From Oceanipulchritudo coccoides (lineage in GTDB: Bacteria > Verrucomicrobiota > Verrucomicrobiia > Opitutales > Oceanipulchritudinaceae): DNA of 64,000 bases. Of the stretch, positions 45,801-54,883 are shown in pieces (positions within the stretch are counted from its first letter, which is position 1; each line of letters begins with the position of its first letter). The position numbers and the translations under genes are program-made. Location: the NCBI RefSeq assembly GCF_010500615.1, contig NZ_JAAGNX010000002.1:300990-364989 (forward strand). Direction: 5' to 3'. Under the pieces are notes generated by a model that was not told where the DNA came from, did no database searches, and saw only the letters and a program-made list of their open reading frames with translations.

Positions 45801-48738
45801 CGACGCCATACCGATCCATGGCAATGCCGATACCAGAAATTTCGTTTTCATTGATGAAGGTGAAGGGTTGGCCGCCGGGATATCCCCTCAAGCTCATGCC
45901 GTTGTCCAGGTTAAGCGTACCCGTTCCTGAGAGAATAGCATCCTGCCTGTCCAAACGCAGATAAGAATTATCCGTATTCGCTGAAGAAGCCGCATTCAAA
46001 GTTATTGTTCCGCTGTTGGTAATGGCGCCACCATTCACCGTCAGGTTGACAGGGTCAAAACCCGCGAATTGATAAATATCCAGTCGCCCGGATGATCCAA
46101 CATTAAGCGAGGCGATTTCAACTGACTGGTAAAGAAACGGGTAAGGCGTGACATCAATAGTCGCGTCGCTGCCGGTTCCCAGTGCCCCGGGATAGGAATC
46201 ATCCGCATTGGGATCATTGGGGTTTTGTTCATAGAGGATGAGCTCGAGCCAATTGGTATACGGGTTGGCGACATCTCCACCAATGAAGTTCCAGTATCGA
46301 TAATTGCCAAAACCGTTATTTCCACCTTCCAGACCTTGTGGGTTCCACAGGAAACTCGGTGGACCTGCCGCCTGTAGTTCAAATTTAATGACACCGGGAG
46401 TATTTCCAGCGATCGACGTAGCGCTCTCCAGGACGGCTTCACTGTCGTCATCATTCAAATCCGCGATTGGCCATGGATCCAACTGATCCTCAAGGGCCGC
46501 AAAGGATGAGGGGGAAAGAAGGGTCGATGCCAATTCGTCTTCAACCCTATCACCGGTAGAATCAAAAATGCGAATGTTGAGCACCCCGCCACTCCTGTAA
46601 ACAATTACCAATGCACAACCGTCTGAGGGAAGCGGATCCGTGTCGGTATCGACCAAAAGAAGGTCGTAACGGGAAATATCCTGAGGGAGTTCATACTCCG
46701 TTCGCGCTTCAGCGCTGGCAATTTCGGACGGATCACCATCGAAGACTGTAAACTCGCCTGCCTTGAAGACGTGTTCTCCTTGAATCAGTGGCCCAAAGCG
46801 CAACTCACCCACGCGATCAATCGATGCACCTGCTCCCAACGCGGCATATTTGACGCGTCCGAGAAACGGCGAGGAAACCGTTGTCTTCAGTTTTGGACGC
46901 AGGGCGTAGATAATCGTTACCGCAACCGGATCCGTGTTTTTTAAGACAACTCCAGGGAGTGGAGAGGGGCCTTCATTGGTCAGGTGGACCGTTTTTGCAG
47001 GGAACTTGCTCCGGTAGCTCCCACTGACCTCCACACCATCAACGATAACCGTGGCATTTGCGCCCACCGTACCCGGCTGCATAAAGAGAATATCCGTCAC
47101 CACGAGATCCCATGTCATTTCAAAGTCCGTCTTTAATTGGACTGCTGGGCCAAGGTTCAGCGATGCCAAGGTGTAATCCCAGGACACGGGTCCCTGCGAG
47201 CCTGAATCCGACAGCGAGGGAAAGGTGGGGGGAAGGAGAATGTCGGAAACCAGTTTGGCGACATCGATGCTGATGGACAGCATGTCTTCAGCTCCCGTGC
47301 TCTTCAGGCTTTTGGCGGTGTTGAATTCCGCACTCAGGGCGATCCGATGCGTGCCGATGCCCAAATCTGCAATGGCGACGGGCGCGGCCCCGTTTGTTGT
47401 GGAAAGTTGAAAAACCAAACCACCCTGACTCGCATTCGTCACATAGTAAACACATCCACGGCTGAGTCCTCCGGGCAACTTGCCGGCGCTGGATATTCTC
47501 ACTTTGCTCCCATTGCGGAAACCCGGAGGCGACAAGATCGCGACCGTGTCATTGAGCGGATTAACCGTGAATGATTTTTCTTCACCGTTGATTGAGGCGG
47601 TGCGCGAATCGGTTCCAACGGTCGGGGCATTGATGGAAATGGTCCCGTAGTTTCCGAAAGTCGGGGCCTCGGGCTTGTTCGTCTCCACAAGCGAGATTGA
47701 ATGCTCGCCCGAACCAACGCTGCTTATGGCGATCCCCAATCCGCCGCTCCTCGTCGCCAGTTGAAACTCGATTTGTGACGCCCCTGCCGACTTGAGATTG
47801 GTGACAAAATATATCTTCGAGCTACTCAGTCCCCCGGGAAGTGAGCCGGTGGACGATACTTTGACCTGTTGTTCATTACTCAGCCGATGAACTCCACTCA
47901 CGACAAGGGTGTTGGTTTCGGAATTTACCGCAAATGTCTTGGTGAAATTGGTTCCAGTTGATGGCGCAAATTCAAGGTAGGGTTTATCGACAAACTCAAA
48001 GCGGTTGTTTGCCGTTACATTGAGCATGCGAAAGGTGTTGTCATCGTTTCGATTGAACGAAGCCAGCTCCACACTGCAATAAGCCTCGGCATCCAATGCG
48101 GGGTCACAGCGCACACTTTCCTTGAACATCCGATAACCTCCTACCGATGGTATGCGGGGATCGCAGGTATCAAAACTGAAATCGATTGCATCGATACAGC
48201 CGAACACACAGGCAGTCGCCTTCAGGTGGGCTCCCAAATCAAAAATGAGATCCGCATAAGCTTTCCCAAGAGGAGGAAATGTCGTCGTGAAATGCGAGTC
48301 GGGCAGCAGGCCTTCATCCACGACCAACCGAATGGGAAATTCCGTCGGATACCGGTCAGGTACCGTAATACTCGGTTTGAAGGCCAGGTCGAAATCCGCA
48401 TTGCCACCAAAGCACATGCCCACTTCCAGACCCAGGGCTGCCTTGACCCCCGCCGACACTTCGCCCCCAAATTCAAGGGAGGTAAACAACAGGTCGATGC
48501 TGACCCGCTTTCCCACCCGTTCGGATTCGTCTACGGCAAGCACGTATTGCTTGAATACATTTAAATTTCCCGCCGGAAAAAGGGGTTGGCCCTCGTCCGG
48601 CGAAAAGCGCGTGACTTCTCCCGTCGTCGTTTCCGCCGATACATTGGGAATGATTCCCGACAGGAGAACCGCACCCATCAGGATCGGCACACGGGAAGCA
48701 AGAAAATTGGAAAGGAGGAAAGGAACGCTAAAACGCAT
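42886..48738 (-). CDS. Very large secreted beta-rich protein of unknown function
   Basis: 1950 residues with a signal peptide (about 10-35). No catalytic domain was recognised. Residues about 270-480 contain two repeats of about 85 residues around PGGLSSSKIYFVTN and PGGLSRGCVYYVTN. The middle (about 860-1600) is rich in short Gly/Ser/Asn strand repeats such as GTLNLDNGMSLRG and SGTLRISGGETTLF. This is the pattern of a parallel beta-helix passenger or adhesin. There is no autotransporter barrel at the C-terminus and no recognisable sorting tail. It probably acts as a surface or matrix protein. A 7-bp hairpin (48749-48775) lies in its 5' leader. Its stop lies about 58 bases upstream of the FKBP lipoprotein start. 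Confidence 0.85.
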   Translation of the reverse strand: MRFSVPFLLSNFLASRVPILMGAVLLSGIIPNVSAETTTGEVTRFSPDEGQPLFPAGNLNVFKQYVLAVDESERVGKRVSIDLLFTSLEFGGEVSAGVKAALGLEVGMCFGGNADFDLAFKPSITVPDRYPTEFPIRLVVDEGLLPDSHFTTTFPPLGKAYADLIFDLGAHLKATACVFGCIDAIDFSFDTCDPRIPSVGGYRMFKESVRCDPALDAEAYCSVELASFNRNDDNTFRMLNVTANNRFEFVDKPYLEFAPSTGTNFTKTFAVNSETNTLVVSGVHRLSNEQQVKVSSTGSLPGGLSSSKIYFVTNLKSAGASQIEFQLATRSGGLGIAISSVGSGEHSISLVETNKPEAPTFGNYGTISINAPTVGTDSRTASINGEEKSFTVNPLNDTVAILSPPGFRNGSKVRISSAGKLPGGLSRGCVYYVTNASQGGLVFQLSTTNGAAPVAIADLGIGTHRIALSAEFNTAKSLKSTGAEDMLSISIDVAKLVSDILLPPTFPSLSDSGSQGPVSWDYTLASLNLGPAVQLKTDFEMTWDLVVTDILFMQPGTVGANATVIVDGVEVSGSYRSKFPAKTVHLTNEGPSPLPGVVLKNTDPVAVTIIYALRPKLKTTVSSPFLGRVKYAALGAGASIDRVGELRFGPLIQGEHVFKAGEFTVFDGDPSEIASAEARTEYELPQDISRYDLLLVDTDTDPLPSDGCALVIVYRSGGVLNIRIFDSTGDRVEDELASTLLSPSSFAALEDQLDPWPIADLNDDDSEAVLESATSIAGNTPGVIKFELQAAGPPSFLWNPQGLEGGNNGFGNYRYWNFIGGDVANPYTNWLELILYEQNPNDPNADDSYPGALGTGSDATIDVTPYPFLYQSVEIASLNVGSSGRLDIYQFAGFDPVNLTVNGGAITNSGTITLNAASSANTDNSYLRLDRQDAILSGTGTLNLDNGMSLRGYPGGQPFTFINENEISGIGIAMDRYGVGGDSKTTNLGAFIASGGSGNGDKLISSAALFINSGELIGETGATLQVKGARLENRPDGLIRAVGNNASVFVQFEEVEQTGFLNASGGGYIGISSGSGNGTTWYGQQLLSDWKPGSGFTSISRGGFLATGFESRINFYDADVIGGFFGMSNGGLVSSTISNFDGSVFQIGDFSTTSINPQSGTLRISGGETTLFKGAYLTNHGTLEIFGEAEFTETMLFANNGTVQVNSSAVLQIRENVGRTADPDASEVAKRQPGMANATGELLVGGTWDIAGTLLIDGATFIGTGANALRTSTNFGSADEGFEPDPVTIEDDLSKVLSLGNPAHVILRGAEAAFPALDSLQQNGGVLELLEGADFPGGEPGSLTAGDLINRGRIIIEAGSVLSVGERYIQTGADTETVVLSGGELISAIGNYQIIGGDFTAESGANVIGLNGGSFRSGTTLRVESPLIDTNETDFTGQEIFIQEKVIVTLGSGIAITAIDPNVDVTIHGGAVQFPALSNNLSFNAGRLTLSGDGIDNSPNIGFGNFTNTAAVNVLGKTTRFSSTDYTQNGSGSSTRVGPGATLSTPDLVINGGELVLEISARPAENQFGKIQSARVNFNNNLVIDFIGEVAESKPDIGDTWPIMNPNQNSRISGESIVDFRWNGGSLPSNWLPMNSRLEVVRLKPKEANDGGILSGLGIQVVPAGGFIEYEDWAVAEGFDRSPTSFLSDPMRDFDNDGINNVYDFLFGYNGGNGMFPGRQAYRLIDADEAGAYYELSYERPSGTGAAYIPYYTRDLKKWYPAGMLITDIVPSEFQQGMERVILQSTFPIPPGSVYFRVTASLYNIDPGLVPENPLNRNGCGSMNNLQPEDLIQDNITPSYEVVFGKELYFRTSGCSEGTVQAYITGDNEGLYVYGGFSGLGRAAVHAGLLEIGQYGILKVTFIEPLPVIDDPNTSSWEWEQNGVSADPIPAPTEANPYSFFMELISVEGD

Positions 48739-48971
48739 GATTTGGCTTTCTTTGTGGAGGTTTCACCAACAAAGAAAAATCACCGTTGAAGAGAGCTGGA
48801 GAAGCGACATGACCGCATGAACCAACCCGAGGTTTCCTTATGGCAACTATAAAAAAACCTTATGCTGCGGCGGGGTCAATTAAATTGGCCCGGCCCTCCC
48901 CCTATCCGGCAAATGTCTTTTCACGTCTTGCCACTTGAATTTGGTGTATGCCGATGTCATAAGGTGCCAAA

Positions 48972-51695
48972 ATGATTGAGCCAATGAAGGATCCCATCCA
49001 AATCGAAGCCCTCCATTCCCCGTCCGGGGTGGGCAACCCTTACTCTAAACGAAAACAGGCCATGGCAATAAGTCAGAGAATTACACACTTATTGACTGAA
49101 TCTAACGCTCTGTGGTTGGTGGGGCTGATAGCCTTCCTCCCGGTTGGGCTGATGGCCTTGCAGCCACCGGATGCAGAGCAATGGGAGCAGCTGCAGGCGA
49201 GCGGCAATCTGGAGCGGCGACAGGCATCGGCCATGCGCTACGGAAACGACCGTCCCGAGCAGGATTTGGTACGGCGGGCAATCGAACTGAGGGCGGAAGC
49301 AGTTGTGGCTCACGGAGGCGGCTATGCTGAGCTGTCCCGACAACTACCGTCGACTTGGGACGGGGTTCCGCCGATTGGGGAGGCAAATGTCCTCGTATTC
49401 CTGATGGATTTTGCTGACCACCGGGCAGAGACGAAATTCCCCGGGCTGACGCGGACGCGTATAGACGCCAACATATTTGGCAACGGGACCGTTGAGGCCC
49501 AGCCCTACACTCCCCGTGAAAGCATGCGCAACTTCTACCAGCGCGCCTCAAACAATCTCTTGCAAATCAAGGGTCAGACCTACGGGTGGTATAATTTCCC
49601 ATTAACTCAGGAGAGCTACAAATCGATGGACTCGGATGATGATATCGAGACGAACTGGTCGATGGCCCGGGAGGTCCTTTTGGCGTACGATGCCCTGATC
49701 GATTATTCGGAGTACGACAATGATGGCGACGGGTATGTCGATGCACTGAACTTCATCTGGAGCGGGGAGATTGGCGAATGGTCGAGCTTCTGGTGGGGAT
49801 ACCGGTGGAGTTTCTATAATGATGCTGCCCGGGACTTTATCCTCGATGGGGTTCGCTTCAGTGATTTTTCCTGGCAATGGGTAGAAACACGGGAAGAGGT
49901 GCCAAACGACTACGATCCAAGGGTGATTATTCATGAGTTTGGGCATCTGTTGGGCCTGCCGGATCTATACGACTATGAACCAGAGGTGGGCCCGGAAGGT
50001 GGAGCCGGAGGCGGCTGTGTGATGGATTCAAGCAGAAGCGGCAATTTCAATGCCTATTTTCGTTGGTTGCTGGGCTGGATCGAGCCGGAAGTCCATACCG
50101 TCGGCGACGAAGCGATAGTCAGCGTAACGCCATCCGGTGCGCTGAACTCGGAAAACCCTGCTCTTGTGGTTTACTTTGAGACACCGGACGGTGGGGTTGT
50201 TGATCCCTTTGCCCCTTTTTCGGAAATGTTGCTGGTGGAAAACCGCCAGGCAGTCGGCAATGATGGCGGGATTGCGACTGTGCCCACCGACGGGCTGTTT
50301 CTTTGGCACATTCACGGCGCACTCAATGAGAACAACAACGGGTTCCTGTTTAACAACTCGCGGACCGAACACAAAATGATGCGCCTGATCCAGCGGGATG
50401 GGCTGGAAGAAGTTGAGCAACTCGGAGCGAATATTGATGAAGGGGACCTGTTTGGCCCCGGCGACACTTTTTCACCATGGTCGGAACCAGCAAGCGCAAC
50501 GTATGCCTATGCGCCGTCAAGGCTGGTCCTGGACAGCATTACGCGTTCCCCGAACGGCAACATGGGAATGCGGCTGGGTGCTTACACGGGCCCGCTTGTA
50601 CGGGTCAGCCCGAGCCATCTTCAATTGAGAACCGGCCCCGGCCTGGACCATCCGCCAACAGCGTTTACCTTTTACAGTGAGTCCTATGAGGGCAGCCTGT
50701 CGCTCGGCGCGGCCCAGCTTCTGGCCAATGCCAGTTCGCCGGGAAGTATCGACATCCCGCTGGATGGAGAGACCGCACAATATATTGCCTGGGATACGGC
50801 CGACAAGCCGCTGCATATGACGCGTGAACGGATTGTCTTCACGCCTTCATCCGGCTCCGCCCCACCCGTTTCGATTCCGGTGCAGCTTCAAGTCCGGATC
50901 CCGCTGGAGGACGCGCTTTCGTTCTGGGATGGTTACTGGGACACCGGCCGCCACCGCCCATGGTATGGGCAGGAAGCCGTGACCTGGACGCCGCCATTCG
51001 CGGCTGCTTCGGGGAAAGTTGACGATGACCGACAGGCTTACCTGAGTGGCTGGGTACGCGGACCCGGAACGGTTTCGTTTTATATCAAGACCTCCACTGA
51101 ACCGGAGCTGGATGAAGTGCGGTTCCAAGTGGATGGAGTGACGCGCCTGCGGCTGTCAGGGGAACAGGACTGGCGCCGGTACAGCTATTACACCGGGGAA
51201 AGCGGCTGGGTTCAAGTCCGCTGGGTCTACAGCAAGAGCGAGGAGGGGAGCGCCGGGCAGGATCAGGTCTGGGTGGATGACTTTCAATTTAATCCTGACT
51301 ACATGACATGGTTTGAATCCGTAGCCGGGGACAATGGTTTTGCCCCTGATCACACCGCGAAGCCGTTTAATGATGACCGGACCCTGCTCGAGCATTTCGC
51401 CTTTGCCCCGGACCCGGGAAACACCACACAGCTTTTTGCCGATGTCATGTGGCCGCAATTTGAGGTGATTGCGGACGAGGCATATCCTGTTGTCCGGATG
51501 AGTTTCGCCTCACCGCATTACGGGGCCAGATACACGCCCCAAGCCTCAGCCGATGGAAACCGTTGGTTCACCCTGATCCACGGGGAAGAAGGTGTGGAAT
51601 TCAATAATGTCGAATGGAGCACAAGCGATATCGGGACCGTTGATATCCCCGCCCACGCATACCAGTTCTACCGCTTGCTCCTGATCGAGCGATGA
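48972..51695 (+). CDS. Secreted M6-like metalloprotease
   Basis: 907 residues from the ATG at 48972, which has an AAGGTG ribosome site 7 bases upstream. An in-frame ATG at 49062 would give a tidier signal peptide (MAISQR, hydrophobic NALWLVGLIAFLPVGLMAL). The zinc motif HEFGHLLGLPD (HExxHxxGxxD) lies near residue 319 and is followed by YDYEP, as in immune-inhibitor-A-type M6 proteases. A DNDGDGYVDA block (near 250) looks like a calcium site. The C-terminal about 250 residues (WDTGRHRPW to VDDFQF) form a MAM/jelly-roll-like domain. It is probably exported to degrade proteins. Divergent from the 1950-residue gene. Confidence 0.88.
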   Translation: MIEPMKDPIQIEALHSPSGVGNPYSKRKQAMAISQRITHLLTESNALWLVGLIAFLPVGLMALQPPDAEQWEQLQASGNLERRQASAMRYGNDRPEQDLVRRAIELRAEAVVAHGGGYAELSRQLPSTWDGVPPIGEANVLVFLMDFADHRAETKFPGLTRTRIDANIFGNGTVEAQPYTPRESMRNFYQRASNNLLQIKGQTYGWYNFPLTQESYKSMDSDDDIETNWSMAREVLLAYDALIDYSEYDNDGDGYVDALNFIWSGEIGEWSSFWWGYRWSFYNDAARDFILDGVRFSDFSWQWVETREEVPNDYDPRVIIHEFGHLLGLPDLYDYEPEVGPEGGAGGGCVMDSSRSGNFNAYFRWLLGWIEPEVHTVGDEAIVSVTPSGALNSENPALVVYFETPDGGVVDPFAPFSEMLLVENRQAVGNDGGIATVPTDGLFLWHIHGALNENNNGFLFNNSRTEHKMMRLIQRDGLEEVEQLGANIDEGDLFGPGDTFSPWSEPASATYAYAPSRLVLDSITRSPNGNMGMRLGAYTGPLVRVSPSHLQLRTGPGLDHPPTAFTFYSESYEGSLSLGAAQLLANASSPGSIDIPLDGETAQYIAWDTADKPLHMTRERIVFTPSSGSAPPVSIPVQLQVRIPLEDALSFWDGYWDTGRHRPWYGQEAVTWTPPFAAASGKVDDDRQAYLSGWVRGPGTVSFYIKTSTEPELDEVRFQVDGVTRLRLSGEQDWRRYSYYTGESGWVQVRWVYSKSEEGSAGQDQVWVDDFQFNPDYMTWFESVAGDNGFAPDHTAKPFNDDRTLLEHFAFAPDPGNTTQLFADVMWPQFEVIADEAYPVVRMSFASPHYGARYTPQASADGNRWFTLIHGEEGVEFNNVEWSTSDIGTVDIPAHAYQFYRLLLIER

Positions 51696-51816
51696 CCTGC
51701 TTGATCTTGGAAGGGAAAAGGGGCCCTTCAGCCGGGAATCCTTTATCGGTATGAACTTTAAATAAATACAGGGTTTTTGCTTTACTTCGATAAACTTTAT
51801 ATGGATAAAGGATTCG

Positions 51817-53016
51817 ATGCCCAGTGCAAAGAAGAAGCCATCTACGGGAGGAGCCGTGAAAAACCCTTTCCGCTATGAATTCATTGAAGAGGATCCCGAG
51901 CTGATCAACCGGGTAAAGGAGCGCGAACGAATCCGTGAAGCACTCCTTGAGCGGGGCTCGCGCCTGTTGGTGCAGGGCCGGCGCCGGATGGGGAAGACAA
52001 CGGTCTGCAAGGCCGTGGTCAACGAATTGAGGCGCGAGAAGCATGCCGTGATGCTGGTGGATTTCTCAACAGCCACCCAGCTCGCCGACCTGTCGAATGC
52101 CTTGCTGCGGGGAATCACAGCCTCACTTGGCAAGAGCTGGCAGGACTATGCGACGGACCTGATGAAGTCCCTCAGCCTGCAACTTGAGACAGAGGCGGAT
52201 CCACAGACCGGGGCCATTAAATTGCGACTGAAGCCATCCGCCCGGAAGGCGCCACTGGATGAACAACGGGGAACTTTCATCGGCATCCTGAACCGCGCCA
52301 ATGCATTGGCCAAAAAGAAAAAGATCCATCTGGGAATTGTCATTGATGAATTTCAGGAGCTTGGACGCTTTGAGGAAGAGGCGACTTTGTGGAACCTTCG
52401 CGGGGAGATCCAGCACCACGCGAACTTGAGCTATGTCTTCACGGGCTCACGGGCCCACCTGATCAAAATGCTGATGTCGAGCGACCGGGCCTTCTACAAG
52501 ATGTTCCGCGTTCTTAACTTTGAATCGATCGAGATTGGGGAAATGCGGACCTGGCTGGCAAAGCGCTTTCGGGATCACAAGATCAAGGCTGAACCTTTGT
52601 TGGATGATCTTCTAGCCCTGTCCGAGACCTGTACCGTCGACCGTCTTCGACTGGCGGCGATGTGTTTCCCGATGGCCCTTCGGGCGGGTGAGTTGACGGA
52701 AGAAATTATCCAGACCGCACATGCCGGGATCATTGAGGAGGACAAAGCCTTCTTCCATAGTGATTGGCAGCAATTGACAGCCCACCAGCAGAATGTGCTC
52801 CGCGCCCTGGCGGAGGGGGAGACCAAGTTGACCAGTGAATCGGTACGTGATCGTTACAGTCTGCCCACCAGCGGAAGCGTGACGAATACTCTCAAATCCC
52901 TGTTTGAGCGCGGCATTCTCTACGAACTGGAAATGGCTCCCGGCTATGCTTTCGATAATCCGTATTTCAGGCACTGGGTGCACCTGCGCAACCGGGACGA
53001 CCTGGGCCTTGGTTGA
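51817..53016 (+). CDS. STAND/archaeal-type P-loop ATPase
   Basis: 399-residue cytoplasmic protein. A Lys-rich start is followed by Walker A in GRRRMGKTTVCK (near 52-63), Walker B in IVIDEFQEL (near 173-181), and a sensor-like YVFTGSRAHL. The C-terminal third has helices and a likely winged helix (ALAEGETKLTSESVRDRYSL, key block SESVRDRYSL). Such ATPases (PF01637-like) often work as switches or in mobile/defence settings, but here neighbours are a protease and a Sel1 protein, so no role can be named. An AAAGGA ribosome site precedes the ATG. Confidence 0.8.
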   Translation: MPSAKKKPSTGGAVKNPFRYEFIEEDPELINRVKERERIREALLERGSRLLVQGRRRMGKTTVCKAVVNELRREKHAVMLVDFSTATQLADLSNALLRGITASLGKSWQDYATDLMKSLSLQLETEADPQTGAIKLRLKPSARKAPLDEQRGTFIGILNRANALAKKKKIHLGIVIDEFQELGRFEEEATLWNLRGEIQHHANLSYVFTGSRAHLIKMLMSSDRAFYKMFRVLNFESIEIGEMRTWLAKRFRDHKIKAEPLLDDLLALSETCTVDRLRLAAMCFPMALRAGELTEEIIQTAHAGIIEEDKAFFHSDWQQLTAHQQNVLRALAEGETKLTSESVRDRYSLPTSGSVTNTLKSLFERGILYELEMAPGYAFDNPYFRHWVHLRNRDDLGLG

Positions 53017-53064
53017 GTAAAGAGCGCCCTTGTCACCAATGGGGGCACCCCGTATGGTCCATTC

Positions 53065-54204
53065 ATGCGAATTAATGTCATTTTGCTGATTGGTGCCGCC
53101 TTGGCTTATTCGACTGCTTTGGCAGGTGGCCTGGGCATCGAGGGCTTGAAGGCTGACGCCGCTGAAGGAGACATTGGCGCGCAGATTGAGCTGGCGGACA
53201 AATATCTGCGTGGACAGGAGGTCCCACTGGATATGGAAGAGGGGGCCAAGCTCCTGAAAGTCGCTGCCGCCAAGGGCGATTCGGTGGCCCAATACCGCCT
53301 TGGAACGCTCTATCGCCGCGGTTGGGGGGTTCCTGAAGATAAGAAACTGGCCTTTCGCTGGTATTTAAAAGCGGCCCAGCAGGATAACCCGTCAGCCTGC
53401 TACGCTGTCGGAAGCGCTTACCGCGAAGGGGCAGGCGTCCGGCAGGACTTCAGGCGGGCGGTCTACTGGTTCGAGAAAGCGTCGGAGATGGACGTCACAA
53501 TTGCCCGGATCATTCTGGCTTCGCTGTATTTGGAAGCACCGGGAGTCGGGCGGAACTACAAGCGCATCATCGAATTGCTACAGCCGTTGGCGCGAAACGG
53601 CGATATCTATGCTCTTGCAAAAATAGGCCAGCTCTACGAGTCCGGCCAAGGCTTTCAGAAAAACCACGCCCTTGCGGCAAATGCCTACAGGAAAGCGCTG
53701 GCCCACGAAGTGCCCTCGGGAGGTCAATCTGCCGAAGGGAAAGACCTGTACCGGATGACGACGCAGGCTCAGCTTGAGGCAACAAATAATCTCGGGCAGC
53801 TCTACTTGCGTGGACTTGGCGTGAAAGTCGATTTCAAGCAGGCCGCACAGCTTTTTTCTACGGCGGCCCGCAAGGGATATTCCGAGGCACGGGTCAATCT
53901 GGCGCGCATGTATCTTGTCGGTCAGGGAGTTGAACAAAGCAAGGACCGGGCAATTCTCCTTCTGAATCAGGCCGCCACCCAGGGCAACGCCGTGGCCCAC
54001 CATGAGCTCGGATTACTGTATCTGGGTGATGGGAAAAAGCCGGAGAACCTGGCCATGGCCTATGTCCACCTGAACCTTGCCAAATCCCTCGGGGCCAAGG
54101 TGAAACCGGAGCACCTGGGTCGTGTGAAGCGCATGCTTGCCCCCAACCAGCGCATGGTGCTCGACAAGCACATTGATTCGCTCAGGGAAAAGATGCCGGA
54201 TTAG
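53065..54204 (+). CDS. Sel1-repeat protein, exported
   Basis: 379 residues with a signal peptide (about 1-20, ending ALAGG). The rest consists of about eight to nine Sel1-like helical repeats of 36 residues with the pattern A...LG.LY..G.GV..D...A...Y..AA..G. It is a likely scaffold for protein-protein contacts in the periplasm. Repeats in the middle are longer and less regular (about 175-250). It converges with the XRE gene, with a gap of only five bases. Confidence 0.88.
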   Translation: MRINVILLIGAALAYSTALAGGLGIEGLKADAAEGDIGAQIELADKYLRGQEVPLDMEEGAKLLKVAAAKGDSVAQYRLGTLYRRGWGVPEDKKLAFRWYLKAAQQDNPSACYAVGSAYREGAGVRQDFRRAVYWFEKASEMDVTIARIILASLYLEAPGVGRNYKRIIELLQPLARNGDIYALAKIGQLYESGQGFQKNHALAANAYRKALAHEVPSGGQSAEGKDLYRMTTQAQLEATNNLGQLYLRGLGVKVDFKQAAQLFSTAARKGYSEARVNLARMYLVGQGVEQSKDRAILLLNQAATQGNAVAHHELGLLYLGDGKKPENLAMAYVHLNLAKSLGAKVKPEHLGRVKRMLAPNQRMVLDKHIDSLREKMPD

Positions 54205-54209
54205 GTGTT

Positions 54210-54554
54210 TCAGGGAAGCGTGTCCGCATTGTCCTCTTCCTCAGCCACCTGAAGTTCCTCCTCCGCTTCGAAATCACGATAGGCGGGGAGCTTTGAGGGG
54301 TCCTGATAGGCCAGGCTGAACAAGCGAACCGGGTTGATGCGCAAGGCCGCCGCGAAGTACAGGAATTCCAAGTCACTCAGGGTACGTTCCTGATTTTCAA
54401 TTCGGCTGATCGCCGAGCGGTCAATGGAGAGCCCCATTTCCGATATGATTTCAGCAAGGTCGGATTGTGTCAGGCGAAGTTTTGATTCCTCCCGGGCCCG
54501 CCTCAGCGCAGGCCCAAGGACATTTTTTGCCCCCTTCCGAATGCTGATCCTCAT
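54210..54554 (-). CDS. XRE-type helix-turn-helix regulator
   Basis: 114 residues. The helix-turn-helix domain covers about 14-75, with LRLTQSDLAEII, the recognition region RSAISRIENQERTLS and YFAAALRINP. The C-terminal about 35 residues are very acidic (EAEEELQVAEEEDNAD). It is probably a small repressor. Palindromes at 54613-54639, about 60-85 bases before its start codon, are candidate operators for itself or for the secreted-protein gene transcribed away from it. Confidence 0.85.
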   Translation of the reverse strand: MRISIRKGAKNVLGPALRRAREESKLRLTQSDLAEIISEMGLSIDRSAISRIENQERTLSDLEFLYFAAALRINPVRLFSLAYQDPSKLPAYRDFEAEEELQVAEEEDNADTLP

Positions 54555-54883
54555 AACGCCTTTTCCAAGGGTCTATTCTAGCAGAGTCCGGCAGGTTGTC
54601 CGGTGCGATTATCACACAATCGTGTGTGCTCAGCACACATTTTGCCCCCCCCGAAGCCAATCCCCCGCGAAGTCTCCAGAAACCCCTTATTATTTTTAAT
54701 CTGCTATATTAGCCCGGAAATTAAATTGTCTCTGGAGCCCCCATGAAGGCCTTTACCTTGCCTCACAAGGGGTGAATTGATACGCTCGTTTAAACGATGG
54801 CAGCAGTAGCAGGATGGAGTCCTGGCTGGTGCATTATCGAGTTCTCAGAAAAGTAAAACGAAGCATCGATGAAAGGAGTTCTG
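54555..54883. other. Gene-free divergent region between the XRE and secreted-protein genes
   Basis: About 329 bases. CACAC-N4-GTGTG (54613-54626) overlaps the palindrome TGTGTGCT-C-AGCACACA (54623-54639), a likely operator pair. An AT-rich segment (about 54685-54730, with TATTATTTTTAAT and TATATTAG) may hold promoters. An ATG at 54743 would give only a 10-codon peptide and has no clear ribosome site. Confidence 0.5.

Noticed and set aside
54743-54775. Ten-codon reading frame in the divergent region
   Set aside because: Too short, no clear ribosome site and no link to an attenuator or leader function.
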